DNA of 18,925 nucleotides from Bacteroidota bacterium (GTDB taxonomy: Bacteria; Pseudomonadota; Alphaproteobacteria; Puniceispirillales; Puniceispirillaceae): the NCBI GenBank assembly GCA_009936825.1, contig JAACDV010000110.1, forward strand, positions 1 through 18,925. Reading direction: 5' to 3'. Of this stretch, positions 6,521 to 16,700 are shown one piece after another (the first letter of the stretch is position 1; each line of letters opens with the position of its first letter). A program made the position numbers and the translations under genes. The notes beneath the pieces are model-generated. The model did no database searches and was not told where the DNA came from. It saw nothing but the letters and a program-made list of their open reading frames with translations.

Positions 6521-9500
6521 CTAAACCGCGTCCAAAAGAACCTGGAAAATCTCACGCGCTGCGGACAAAATTCTGGCCGATGCCTGATATGCCTGCTGCT
6601 GCTGAATCAAATTGGCAGCTTCACTATCAAGGCTAACTCCTGAGAAGGATGACTCCACCTCGATGCTTGCATCGCGCAGTTGTTTTGCTGCTTCGTTCGT
6701 TGCCGCCGTTGACTGAAGCGTTGAGCCAATTTCCGAGATCATTCCAGCGAAAACTTCTTGAAACCCGCCACGACCATTCGATGAATTCTGCAAATCCGTA
6801 AGTGCCAGCAAGTTCCTAGCATCACCGTCGGCGTTACTATTCGCAGAGATGAAAAATTCATCATTGGCAATCAGACTGCCCGAAAAATTTACATTCAATC
6901 CAACTGCCGAAGCCACCTGCTCGCTATCAAGCGTCCGGGTAGCCAGCGATGTGCTGGTGGCGGTGTCGATAAATTCTACCGTTCCAGCGCTTGCATCCAG
7001 AACTTTTACGGTGACGTCCCGGGGCAAAACCGGAGTGCCCTCGGGCAGCGTATCATAACTCGCCGCCAGCTTGCGCGCTCCGCCCCCATTAACAAGGATC
7101 AACAATTCTTCATCGGGAAGGTTGGTAAGAGTGATCCGCTCACCAACTGCGCTTGCACCAGACACACTTGCAGACATCGTCGCGGACCCGTCTGACAAGG
7201 TCGCGGAAATACGCGCACCATTGATGGTAAGCTCAAAACCATAGGTCGAAAAACCAGCAACCGTCTGCAAAGTGCCAGTACCGCCTGCCGTTAGACCAAA
7301 AGCGGTTGCCGCGGTGGAATTGCCGCTAAGATTACTCTCCGAAAGGACAGAAATATTGCTGGATGAAATGGTTCCGCTGGTTGATGACACATATAAAACT
7401 TTGTCTTTTCCGAAGAAAGCGCGAAGCCGACCTTCTTCGCCCCCGGTTACGACAACCTCATCATCCACCATGCTGATCTGATATTGATTATTCTCAAAGG
7501 AAACAGAGACGCTGGTTCCATTAGCCGGAATGCTGGACACCGCAGTGCCCGTCAACGCTGCGATAGGCGCATCATCCCGAAACTTTTTGATCATCGCGGC
7601 AGCCACATCAGCGTGCGATGCGTCCTTGCCAAAATCAGTAACAGTGACGGTTTTGGAAACGCCTTCAACGGTCAACGTGTAGGACGAGGTGTCATAATGT
7701 GCCGCTTTGCCGTCGGAGGCCGAGATGGTGGCATCAATATCGCCAAGCCGCAGAAAGTCAAACGTGCCGCCGGCGCCACTCACCGTTGATGTAATCAAGT
7801 TTTCCGTTGAGGTCGATTTATGACTGACCCCAACGCCAAGATAACCGCCATCGGTATTCAAATAGGTGCTGTTGTAAAGCGCCGCTGCATCAAACCCGTT
7901 CGCAACTGTAAGCAAACTTGCCTGATCGCTAGCGCTGAGCGCACTACCAGCAATGTGGCGACCCTCACGCGTGAAAATCTGAATGTTTGACGCGGTGGTT
8001 TCCTGCGCCGTCAACTCGGCTGTGACCGTTGAACCTGAACCGTAAGTGACGGTTCCGCTGACAAAATCATTAGAGCCAAGGGAGATGGATAAAGCACCAC
8101 CACTTCCAGCCGCCTGACCACCAAGATCGGCAAGAGAGACGGAGCTACCGTCACCCAATGTTCCAGTGATCGCACCAACATTCAAGAGATCGGCTATTTC
8201 ACTAGCATTGGGCCAACCGGTACCAGTGTCGGAAAACGATGCGTGATTTAGTGAAAATGTGGCGGTGGTCTGATTTCCGCTGGCATCTTCGCTAACCAAA
8301 ACCATACTGCTGACAGTTGACAGGCTGTCGTCAGCGATGGTGAATTTGGCAACGCTTTGCTGAAAAAGACTGACAATATCAAGATTATCGATATTTCCCG
8401 GAACAACCGAAACAGCGCCATCCGTCAGAAAGCTTGTCGAGGCAATGGTAGAAATACTGTTTCCGAAAAGTGACTTAACGTCATCAAGGCCGCTGGCAGC
8501 CGGCCCGGTGGTATCAGTGACAACCAGATCAGCGGTACTGGCATTACTACTGCCGGAATACACCAGACGCGTCGATGCAGCGGCAAATTCTTCACCGCGC
8601 TGCAAGGCGAAAGTCATACCTTCGGCGGCGGCGCGCGTCGGATCAATGATAATCTGATCACCATCAAAAGGCTCACCAAAGAACCGCAGAGTCATTCCGG
8701 GTAATGTTGCAGTCGCACCACCAGTCGCCAATTTAGTGCCTAAACGATCCGTTGCTGTCCATTTACCCGTGGCATCGGCATAGGTAAAAGTGACCGCTTT
8801 AGGCGCAATACTGGAGATGTCGTCAACATCCACTTCGGCATAGGATTGGCCAACATTGGACACGCCAATTTCAACAATCGGCCGGTTTGAAAGAAACAGG
8901 TCACCACCCTGATTACCATCAAGATTCAGGCCCTTGTGGTGAACTTCATTCAATTGCTGCGCAGTTGAAAAAGCCAGCTCATCTATTTCCCCCTGCGTTT
9001 CAAAAACAGTTCGATATCCATCAGAATACCCTGCCAGACTGCCATTTATAATCTGATTTGTGGTGGTTTGCTGACCGGGCAAACCAACTTTGTAAACCAG
9101 CCTGTTATCAACATTTTCCATGCTAATATTAATGGACCGGCTTGCTTCAACAATTTTAGGACCGGCAATTGACTGGCCAAGACGAATCGTTGCCCGGCCC
9201 TGATTATCCAGAGTAACGTTGACTTGCGCATATTTGCTCATCTTATCGATCAGTTTGTCGCGATTATCCAACAGCGACTTTGATGAACCGCTGTCAGAAC
9301 TAGTCAGCTGACTGTTCACATTGGCAAGCGAGGTGGCTAATCCGTTCAGATCGCTAACACCTTGACGCGCCTGTGTTGCCAGACCTTCTTTTAGCGAGCG
9401 AAGTGTGCGCGCAACTTCATTGAAGTTTTCAGCAACCGCCTCACCGCGCTTTTTGGCAACAATACGCGGCCCCATCTCGGCCGGTAGATTACTGATATCG

Positions 9501-9865
9501 TGAAGACCGGCGAAGAATTGCTCCAACGAGGTCCCGATATTGCTGTCCCCAGGCATAAGAATGGCCTGTATCTGCTCAAGGGCCCGCAAATAGGTGGTCG
9601 ATGTCTCGGTGCTTGCGGTGGCGTCACGAACCTTATTCAGCAGAAATCCATCAAACGACCGTTTGACGTCATTTACCCTGACACCCAGACCAGCGTTGCT
9701 GCTGACGCCCTAAACATCACCGCGAATACCGCTGACCTCATGCAGGTCTGCTTCCCGGCGCTTATAGCCTTCAGTATTCACATTGGCGATGTTCTGGCCA
9801 GTGACAGCCAGCGCCCTGCGATAGGATTGAAGACCAGACCGGCCAATGTCAAACAGGTTGGACAT
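6521..9865 (-). CDS. flgK: Hook-filament junction protein FlgK (HAP1), very long, interrupted by an in-frame TAG at codon 52
   Basis: FlgK is the first junction layer on the hook. The true start is ATG 9863-9865, three bases after the flgJ stop, because the N-terminus SNLFDIGRSGLQSYRRALAV then TGQNIANVNTEGYKRRE is the canonical rod/hook domain. Codon 52 is TAG (9710-9712). The same frame then continues (GVSSNAGLGVRVNDVKRSFD) to TAG at 6521, with C-terminal LDSEAANLIQQQQAYQASAR and ILSAAREIFQVLLDAV. Full length would be about 1114 residues, against ~550 in E. coli; the excess lies in the middle and includes NIQIFTREGRHIAG near 629. After the TAG the first usable start is a TTG at 9589, which would lose the N-terminal D0 helix. 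Sequencing error, recent mutation or read-through are all possible. Confidence 0.85.
9710..9712 (-). other. In-frame amber stop inside flgK
   Basis: The reverse strand reads GGT GAT GTT TAG GGC GTC in the FlgK frame, 51 codons after the ATG. The flanking residues on both sides fit FlgK. TAG is used as the ordinary stop of flgH, flgI, flgJ and of flgK itself, so a genome-wide reassignment of TAG is not likely. Confidence 0.9.
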
Positions 9866-9868
9866 ACC

Positions 9869-10171
9869 CTATTTCACCTGTCCTTCACACTGGCGGATAA
9901 GCGCTTCGGCAATGCCAAGATTAACCTGGCCCGCCATGCTGTTCGAATATTCGCGATCAAGCATCTCTTCATAAGTGGATTTTGCATTGCTACCGAAAAG
10001 GTCTTCGGCAAGCTTTGCTGAGCGCGCCTGTTTCAAAAACTGATTCAAAAAGATCGCTTCAAATTGCTCGGCTGCATCACGAAGTTCCGAATTGGGAGCA
10101 GGTGCAGGCATATGCGCGTCTTCGGCGGCATGACGAACCGCATCAAACATATTTGACATATCCATATTCAT
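9869..10171 (-). CDS. flgJ: Rod-binding protein FlgJ, short form without muramidase
   Basis: 100 residues corresponding to the N-terminal rod-binding domain of FlgJ: ELRDAAEQFEAIFLNQFLKQ, then AEDLFGSNAKSTYEEMLDRE and YSNSMAGQVNLGIAEALIRQ. This matches the family pattern 'AAxxFExxFLxxxLKxxR...Y..M.d..y...ma...GiG.a..i'. The C-terminal glucosaminidase domain of enterobacterial FlgJ is absent, as is usual in alphaproteobacteria, where a separate lytic enzyme opens the wall for the rod. ATG 10171 has SD GGGAG eight bases upstream; three more Met codons follow within eight residues. The stop is three bases from the flgK ATG, so translation may be coupled. Confidence 0.93.
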   Translation of the reverse strand: MNMDMSNMFDAVRHAAEDAHMPAPAPNSELRDAAEQFEAIFLNQFLKQARSAKLAEDLFGSNAKSTYEEMLDREYSNSMAGQVNLGIAEALIRQCEGQVK

Positions 10172-10183
10172 TTTTGCAGCTCC

Positions 10184-11335
10184 CTAGATCACAATAATTT
10201 CAGCACGAAGCGCGCCAGCTTCACGAAGCGCCTCAAGAATTGCCACCAGATCAGCAGCACCGGCACCAACGCCATTAATCGCATCAACGATATCGGAGAG
10301 CTCGGTTCCCGGATCAAAAACAAAGGCCTTCGCCGGTTCTTCTTCAATGGTAATTTCGGTGTCATCTACCGCGGTAATTTCACCCGGTGCTACGACAGCG
10401 CCTTGCGCATTCTGGGCAACATTATTCGCCTGGAAAACGTCCTTATCTTCATTAACCCGCACCGTCAGCGATCCATGCGTTACCACCGAAGGTGTAACCC
10501 GCACATCACCACCAATGACGATGGTGCCAGTCCGTGAATTCACGATGACCTTTGCTGCGGGCATTGCCGGGTTAACCTCGATATTTTCCAAAAGACTAAT
10601 GAAGGAAACTTTTTGCGACGGGTCGGACGGGGCGCGAACCTTAATCGAAGACGCATCTAGCGGCACCGCAACCTGTGGGCCAAAAACATCATTCACAGCG
10701 TCGGCAACCCGCATCGCAGTGCTGAAGTCCGCCTGATGCAAATTTAGCAAAATATTTTCGTTTGATTGAAATGGCGTGTCGACCATTCGCTCAACCGATG
10801 CACCGCGCGGAATGCGGCCAACTGTCGGAACATTGACAATCACCGACGAGCCATCATTGCCCTCAACCCCAAGTCCGCCAACAATAAGATTGCCCTGTGC
10901 AATCGCATAGGTCTCACCATCCGCACCAAGAAGCGGCGTCATCATTAACGTGCCGCCACGCAGCGACCGGGCACCACCAATGGTAGAAACAGTAATATCA
11001 AGACGCTGGCCCGGCTTCATAAAAGCAGGCAATTCCGCTGTCACAATAACAGCGGCTGCATTCTTGGCAGTAAGATTGGATGCCTCAGTAACAAGGCCAA
11101 ACTGCGATACCATTGACTGCAAAGATTGCAATGTAAGACCAGAAGAACCGTCACCCGTTCCTGCAAGGCCGACAACCACACCATAGCCAACAAGCTGGTT
11201 CGAGCGAACACCGGCAATCGAGGTCATATCCTTTAGACGATCGGCGAGCGCAACATTTGCCTTGACGGCAAAGGCGGCACTGGCAGCAACGGCCAAAAAC
11301 AGTGTCACAAGGATTTTTGCCATTCTATGGTGCAT
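10184..11335 (-). CDS. flgI: Flagellar P-ring protein FlgI
   Basis: 383 residues. FlgI forms the peptidoglycan-level bushing around the rod. A Sec signal peptide is visible: basic start MHHRMAK, hydrophobic [17 protein letters not shown], then cleavage before mature [20 protein letters not shown]. Family motifs follow: [81 protein letters not shown] [20 protein letters not shown], and C-terminal [17 protein letters not shown]. Length is close to the usual ~365-370. ATG 11335 has a strong SD (AAGGAGG) nine bases upstream. It lies 72 bases after flgH and 12 bases before flgJ. Confidence 0.97.
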   Translation of the reverse strand: MHHRMAKILVTLFLAVAASAAFAVKANVALADRLKDMTSIAGVRSNQLVGYGVVVGLAGTGDGSSGLTLQSLQSMVSQFGLVTEASNLTAKNAAAVIVTAELPAFMKPGQRLDITVSTIGGARSLRGGTLMMTPLLGADGETYAIAQGNLIVGGLGVEGNDGSSVIVNVPTVGRIPRGASVERMVDTPFQSNENILLNLHQADFSTAMRVADAVNDVFGPQVAVPLDASSIKVRAPSDPSQKVSFISLLENIEVNPAMPAAKVIVNSRTGTIVIGGDVRVTPSVVTHGSLTVRVNEDKDVFQANNVAQNAQGAVVAPGEITAVDDTEITIEEEPAKAFVFDPGTELSDIVDAINGVGAGAADLVAILEALREAGALRAEIIVI

Positions 11336-11407
11336 TCTTGTTCCTCCTTAATGAGATACCCGACCAATATGCGCCCACCTAATATCGGGGTGAACTCATT
11401 GGCGACC

Positions 11408-12121
11408 CTAAAGCGGTGATAAGGTGCGCAACGTCCGGCTCAGCCATCCTTGGCGGCTAGAATCTGCAATTTCACCGGCACCAACATAAACGACTTCCGC
11501 ATCAGCAATTCGGTTAGAGGCCACAAGGTTCGTGGCTGAAACATCTTCAGGTCTGATCAAACCCGTCAATCTGATATATTCATCGCCGTTATTCAGCCGT
11601 AGCTTTTTCTGGCCAGCAATTTCCATATTTCCGTTTTCAAACACCCGCGTCACGGTAACGGTAAGATAACCGGTCAGTGAATTTGACTGGGCAGCATTAC
11701 CAGACCCGCTAAAGCTTCGCGTTGTGCCAGCCTTCAAAGGATCGACGCCCTTATCAAAGCCGCCGGTAAATAGGTTCGGCAACCCGATGGGAAGATCTAC
11801 ATCAAACGCATCAGACTTTGCCGAGGCTGCAGTCTGCGCCTTGGTAGCACTGAACTGCTCGGACAATGCGACTGTCAAAATATCGCCAACATCGCGGGCG
11901 CGAATGTCGCTTGCAAAAAGACCGTTCGAGCTTGCCTTATAGATACCACCAGTTGGTGCAAGGCGATCAGCCTTCAAGTGCGACGCCGGATAGATCGGCT
12001 TAAAATCAAGTGATGCCTGATTCTCAACATAGGTTGTGCAACCGGCTGTCATCATAGCCAGCGCAACAAGTCCTGCACCTCTAAATTGCGCGGCGCCTCT
12101 AAATTTTTTGACCATCATCAT
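11408..12121 (-). CDS. flgH: Flagellar L-ring lipoprotein FlgH
   Basis: About 237 residues. FlgH forms the outer-membrane ring. A lipoprotein signal is clear: MMMVKKFRG, hydrophobic GLVALAMMTAGC, with the lipobox Cys at residue 28. Mature motifs are SNGLFASDIRARDVGDILTV, GSGNAAQSNSLTGYLTVTVT, NGNMEIAGQKKLRLNNGDEY, IRLTGLIRPEDVSATN, and C-terminal SSRQGWLSRTLRTLSPL, all typical. The frame stays open upstream to 12175, but that would overlap flgG and give an 18-residue non-signal extension; one of the three consecutive ATGs at 12113-12121, after AAGGG, is the better start. It follows flgG by 16 bases. The signal region contains an 18-base in-frame duplication. Confidence 0.95.
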   Translation of the reverse strand: MMMVKKFRGAAQFRGAGLVALAMMTAGCTTYVENQASLDFKPIYPASHLKADRLAPTGGIYKASSNGLFASDIRARDVGDILTVALSEQFSATKAQTAASAKSDAFDVDLPIGLPNLFTGGFDKGVDPLKAGTTRSFSGSGNAAQSNSLTGYLTVTVTRVFENGNMEIAGQKKLRLNNGDEYIRLTGLIRPEDVSATNLVASNRIADAEVVYVGAGEIADSSRQGWLSRTLRTLSPL

Positions 12122-12137
12122 TATCCCTTTTGCCAAA

Positions 12138-12926
12138 TTAGAGGTTCTGTGAGATAAAGCGCAGCATCTCATCAACCGAGGTGATTGATTTGGAACTCAC
12201 CTCATAGGCGCGCTGCGTTTCGATCATCTCAACCAACTCATTCACAACATTGACGTTTGACGCTTCGAGTGAGCCTTGAACAATACGGCCAATGCCGCCT
12301 TCGTTCGCGTTTCCAACAATGGGGTCGCCGCTGGTATCGGTCTGAGCGTAGAAACTTTCACCCACAGGCTGCAGACCGTTTCGATTGGTAAAATCTGCCA
12401 GCGTTATCTGACCGACAGCCTCAGCGCCAACCCCGCCAGCAACCAAAACACTGATGATGCCATCTGTGGAAATATTGATCTGGGTTGCGCCATCAGGAAT
12501 GGTGATTTCAGGCTGCACAACATACCCGCTGGCCGTTGTCAGCACCCCTTCAGCATTAGTTGAGAATGATCCATTTCGGGTGTAACCTACGCGCCCGTCG
12601 GGCATCAGCACTTGAAAGAACCCGCCACCTTCAATCGACATATCCAAAGCGTTATCAGTGGTGATCAGGCTGCCCTGCGTCATAAACTTCTGGGTGTTGA
12701 CGATACGTGCGCCAGTACCAACTGAAAATGATGAGGTCAGGTTTGTCTCGGCCGTTGTCTGGTCACCGGCAACGCGGCGAACCTGGTACAGCAATGTTTC
12801 GAAATTGGCCCGGTCACGCTTGAACCCAGTGGTGCTGACGTTTGCAAGGTTGTTTGCAATGATCTGCATTCGGGTTTGTTGGGCGTTCAGACCCGTCTTT
12901 GCAACGTGCATAGAACTGGTGGACAT
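12138..12926 (-). CDS. flgG: Distal rod protein FlgG
   Basis: 262 residues, the normal FlgG size. FlgG builds the distal rod that passes through the P and L rings. The N-terminal rod/hook domain reads AKTGLNAQQTRMQIIANNLA, then NVSTTGFKRDRANFETLLYQ; the stretch VRRVAGDQTTAETNLTSSFS after it is the FlgG-type insertion that stiffens the rod. LDMSIEGGGFFQVLMPDGRV and GYTRNGSFSTNAEGVLTTAS match the central domain, and SLEASNVNVVNELVEMIETQ RAYEVSSKSI is the C-terminal domain. ATG 12926 has SD AGGAG. A sigma-54 promoter sits about 40 bases upstream, so transcription of flgG onwards can start independently of flgE-flgF. Confidence 0.97.
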   Translation of the reverse strand: MSTSSMHVAKTGLNAQQTRMQIIANNLANVSTTGFKRDRANFETLLYQVRRVAGDQTTAETNLTSSFSVGTGARIVNTQKFMTQGSLITTDNALDMSIEGGGFFQVLMPDGRVGYTRNGSFSTNAEGVLTTASGYVVQPEITIPDGATQINISTDGIISVLVAGGVGAEAVGQITLADFTNRNGLQPVGESFYAQTDTSGDPIVGNANEGGIGRIVQGSLEASNVNVVNELVEMIETQRAYEVSSKSITSVDEMLRFISQNL

Positions 12927-12964
12927 CTTTTATCTCCTGGGCGAATTAGCTTGCCTGAAGAGTA

Positions 12965-12980
12965 AGCAAAAGATGTGCCA
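12965..12980 (-). promoter_or_regulatory. Sigma-54 promoter upstream of flgG
   Basis: Reverse strand reads TGGCACATCTTTTGCT: full TGGCAC, full TTGCT, and exactly 10 bases between GG and GC. It lies in the 77-base flgF-flgG spacer. Predicted start near 12954, about 27 bases before the flgG ATG. Confidence 0.85.
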
Positions 12981-13003
12981 AACGGGTGTCTGGCGTGCAA
13001 ATT

Positions 13004-13759
13004 TTAGCGTGGAAGGCGAAGCAGCGTCGCGCTGGCTTCATCGAGCTCGCTGGCTGAGGTCAAAAGCTTGACGTTAACTTCGTAGGCGCGCTGATCTTCG
13101 ATTGTGTTTACTAGCTCTTCGGTGATGTTCACGTTGCTAAGCTCAATAAACTTTGGAATAAGCCTGATGTCGCCGTTCACCGGCGGTATGGTGCCATCAC
13201 TAGCACGAATTTCACCATCGGGAAACTTCTTCAATTCCACCCCTCTTTCAGAAACCATACCAATTCTGGCAATCACGTTTTGTGTTCCAACGGGGCTTCC
13301 TAACGGCTCAATGGTCACCTCACCTGAATCGGCAACCTTGATTTGCCGGTAGGGTGGAATGTTGATTTCATTCAGGTTTTCATCCAGCATTTTCTGTTTG
13401 GCACCATTGACTAGGAACCCATTTATGTCGACCGACATATCTCCGCGCCGCGACAATGACGGCTCGCCTAGTCCCTTAACCAGAAAATATCCCTCGCCGC
13501 GGATGGCGACGTCGGTCTCCCTTCCGGTTTCGCTAAGCGTACCGGGGTCTCCCTGAAAGCTGTGTTTATCATCAAGCACAGCGAAGGCGCGCGAATTCAG
13601 CGTGTTCATACCTTCCAGGAACGCAGACCCCGAGGATTTAGTGCCAAGGTCACGTCGATAGCCCGGCACATTCAGGTTCGCCATATTCTGGGCGCGAACG
13701 GAGCGGTTGTCATAAATATTGTTCAACGTATTGAACGCTGTATAGATCATCTTATCCAT
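13004..13759 (-). CDS. flgF: Proximal rod protein FlgF
   Basis: 251 residues, the usual FlgF size. FlgF is one of the minor proximal rod proteins. The N-terminus MDKMIYTAFNTLNNIYDNRS with VRAQNMANLNVPGYRRDL is the FlgF-type variant of the rod domain ('NNlAN...GfkrD' becomes 'QNMANLNVPGYRRD'). GRETDVAIRGEGYFLVKG and LSRRGDMSVDINGFLVNGAK match the central domain; IELSNVNITEELVNTIEDQR with AYEVNVKLLTSASELDE is the C-terminal domain. The start MDKMIYTAF resembles FlgF rather than FlgG openings. ATG 13759 has SD GGAGG. It follows flgE by 39 bases, with no promoter visible between, so it is probably co-transcribed from the flgE promoter. Confidence 0.94.
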   Translation of the reverse strand: MDKMIYTAFNTLNNIYDNRSVRAQNMANLNVPGYRRDLGTKSSGSAFLEGMNTLNSRAFAVLDDKHSFQGDPGTLSETGRETDVAIRGEGYFLVKGLGEPSLSRRGDMSVDINGFLVNGAKQKMLDENLNEINIPPYRQIKVADSGEVTIEPLGSPVGTQNVIARIGMVSERGVELKKFPDGEIRASDGTIPPVNGDIRLIPKFIELSNVNITEELVNTIEDQRAYEVNVKLLTSASELDEASATLLRLPR

Positions 13760-13798
13760 AACATTCCTCCGTTTCTATCAGCCTAAATCAGGTGTTTA

Positions 13799-16700
13799 TT
13801 ATCTGATTTGAATGATTGTTTGGGTAAGGCCAGTTGTTGTTTCGATGGCCTTTGCCGATGCTTGGAAGTTTCGCTGGGCGGTAATCAGATTGACCAACTC
13901 TTCGGTAATATCGACGTTCGAGCGTTCCAGTGAACCAGACAGGATATTACCATACCCTTCGGACCCGGCCTCACCAACCTGTGGATTTCCCGAAACAGCC
14001 GTTTCGGTGTAGGTCGCGTTTCCGATCTGCTTTAGACCGTTCTGGTTGTTAAAGTTGGCAACAACAATCTTACCAAGCGGGTTGTTCTGACCGTTGGTAT
14101 AGTTGGCACGGATCGTTCCCGATGAATCGATCTCGATACCGTCCAACCGGCCAGACGTAAATCCATCCTGATCCACCGTCAGAACCGAGAAAGGCTGGGC
14201 CAACTGGGTTGATGACGAGAAGTCAACATCCAGCGAAATTGACAAGCCTTCTTCCTGCTTCTCGTAATGGACAAGGTTTTTCGGGCTGACCAGCTTACCT
14301 GTCTTATCAAAGGTCAATTCACCCTCATCGATGTAAAGTGGATAATAGCCTTCAACCATATTTTCTGGTGGGTTGGTAACAACCTCGCCATCGGCATCAA
14401 CATAAAGCGCAACGCCTTCGGAGTCGGTTGCTTGAACCAGATTGTAAATTTCTGGAACCGAGCCAACTCCCAAGGGAACATCATCAAGTCCAAGACGCGC
14501 TGCACCCTTAACCTTAATAGTTGAGTCAGACCCCATCGTGCCCGTGGAAAAGGTGAAGGAGTTCGAATCACTGCTATAGCCTACCGTTACACCGCCAATA
14601 GTATCTCCGGTGACCGGATCAACAATCTGGTTAATCCGGGTTTGCAGAGCATCGGCCAAAGTGGTGCCAACATAAGATGTGGCAGGCACTTCGATGATAC
14701 CGCTGATGCCATTCACCGAGACGTTGAAAATATTGTCACCGTTCTGGGTGGACAGCTTGAAAACATTGGTCAACGGCTCGTTCGCACTGGCACCAACCGC
14801 TTGGGCTGTTTCTGCTTGTAGGCCAGTTCCAGCGGTAAACAGAAAATCGTTCTTTGAAGCTCCAACACCCAGCAGTGAATTATCACCATTGCCGATGATT
14901 GTGCCATCAACGTCATAGGCCTGTTCAACACGCGCGCCGGTGGTCTCACTGATGAAATAGCGGCCAACCTGAATGTTCGAGGCTTTTTGCTGTTCATTCA
15001 CCCCAATGGCACCGTCCTTGGCAATCGCCTCGCCGGTCGTACCACTGGATATTGAGAAATTCTGCAACTCACTATTATAGGAAACTTTAATACCATAGCG
15101 TTTGTCATTTGGCTGAATTTCTTCACCAGTCGCAACAAAGGGATCACCGTATAGAACCTCACCGCCACGGATTTGGACGCGCTGCGCATTATCCGAATTA
15201 GTCAGACCCAGATTGTTGGTACCAGTCTGGGTGGCAGACCCATAAACCGAAAATGAGTTGAAGTTAGAATCTGTACCACTACCAAGAACCGTACGATCAA
15301 CCTCAAAACTCAAACGCTGATTTGTTTCATCATATCCAACCTTCACAGGCGGATTTTTCTCGTCTACCCAATCCACACTTGATTTACTCAGGCTTGTCGT
15401 TGTAGCGGCAGTGGAAGTAACTGTAGCAGCAACTCCTCCGCCAAGAGCAGCACTAAAAGCTGATACTGTATCAGTCGTCGTGACACTGAAATCTGTCATA
15501 TCGTCACGATTGACATACATTTTCGCAAGGGTTGTATCGGTAGGTGCTGGTGACACCGTGGCAATGTCCGCACTGGTATCACGCCATGACGTTGCAGAGG
15601 TTTTAAAAACCGCCTCACCGGCTGCATTAACAAAAGTGAAAGAAAAGCCCTTTAAATCTGTTAAAGCATCAAGAGCGTCTTTAACAGCCGTCAGACCGGA
15701 TCCAGCCGCAGGGCTAAGTCCAAGATCACCGGTTGCGATAGTTAGCGAATTCGTGCCGTCAGTGAATGTCAGGTCGAGATTATCGTTGTCTGCTAATACG
15801 GGTTCAGTAATTTCCATCGGACGCTTAAGGTTTTGCAATCCTAGTAAAGCCAAATTCGTGGCGAGGGTTGCCCCTTCCGTACCATTTGTGATTTTCCACT
15901 CACTGGCAACAAATGAACCTGATGACGTATCGGCAGTGGTTCCTTGTTGTTCACGAATTATGATACGCTGACTACTGTAATCTTCCTGAGCTCCTGCATA
16001 GACTGGATAGGATCCCTCAAAAAATGCTTCAACTGTTGGTTCATCATCCGAAGGGCTAGTTAGCGCAAATACAGTAGTGGCGGCGCTATCGATGATGTTA
16101 AAATCTTCATCAGCAACAGCCAGACCTGATGTACTCACATCCACATATTTGTTGCCGCCGGCGTCCGTTCCTGTAGATGAAATCAGGAAACTGCGGCCAT
16201 TAAGGTCGCCGCGAAAATTCTCATTTCCTGCCAAAGTAATTGAACGACCTTGTTCGTAATCAGTTAAATCTGCACTTGTATCAAGGTAGATTCTCAGGCG
16301 GTTCTCCGTCGAGGCATACTCAATCAAATTGGTTCCATTACCTGCCACCGAGTCATTTACGGTATGAACGCTGAGACTAGGACGCTTGTTGTAATATGAA
16401 TGCACCATGTAGTGGTTGTCGCTAGGCGCGTCTGTGCGCTCCAACTTTACAACTTGTGTGTATTCATAAACCGCCGAAATCGTCTCACCTTTGGACTTGA
16501 CGAACTGCAATCCACCAACGCCCAGCGGATCATCACTATAGGTACGGCCATAGGTATTAAGAGTGTCGTTTATGCGCAGTTGTGAGTGAGCCAGAAACTC
16601 TTCCTTGGTGCAGTCCGGCGAGGTACCCGTGATCGAGAAATCGTCACCCAGCCCCTCAGTCACAAACGTATCAGTGCCAAGAAGTTCGACGGACACTTTG

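Noticed and set aside
9500..10021. Forward open frame of 173 codons across the flgK start and flgJ
   Set aside because: It is antisense to clearly conserved FlgK and FlgJ sequence and resembles no known protein.
11336..11407. Promoter or structured leader before flgI
   Set aside because: The 72-base spacer has only a strong SD and a weak 4-bp CACC/GGTG pairing; no promoter of any recognisable class.
15411..15971. Forward open frame of 186 codons inside flgE
   Set aside because: Antisense to the flgE frame, low-complexity Val/Ser/Ala composition, no ribosome site; explained by codon bias of flgE.
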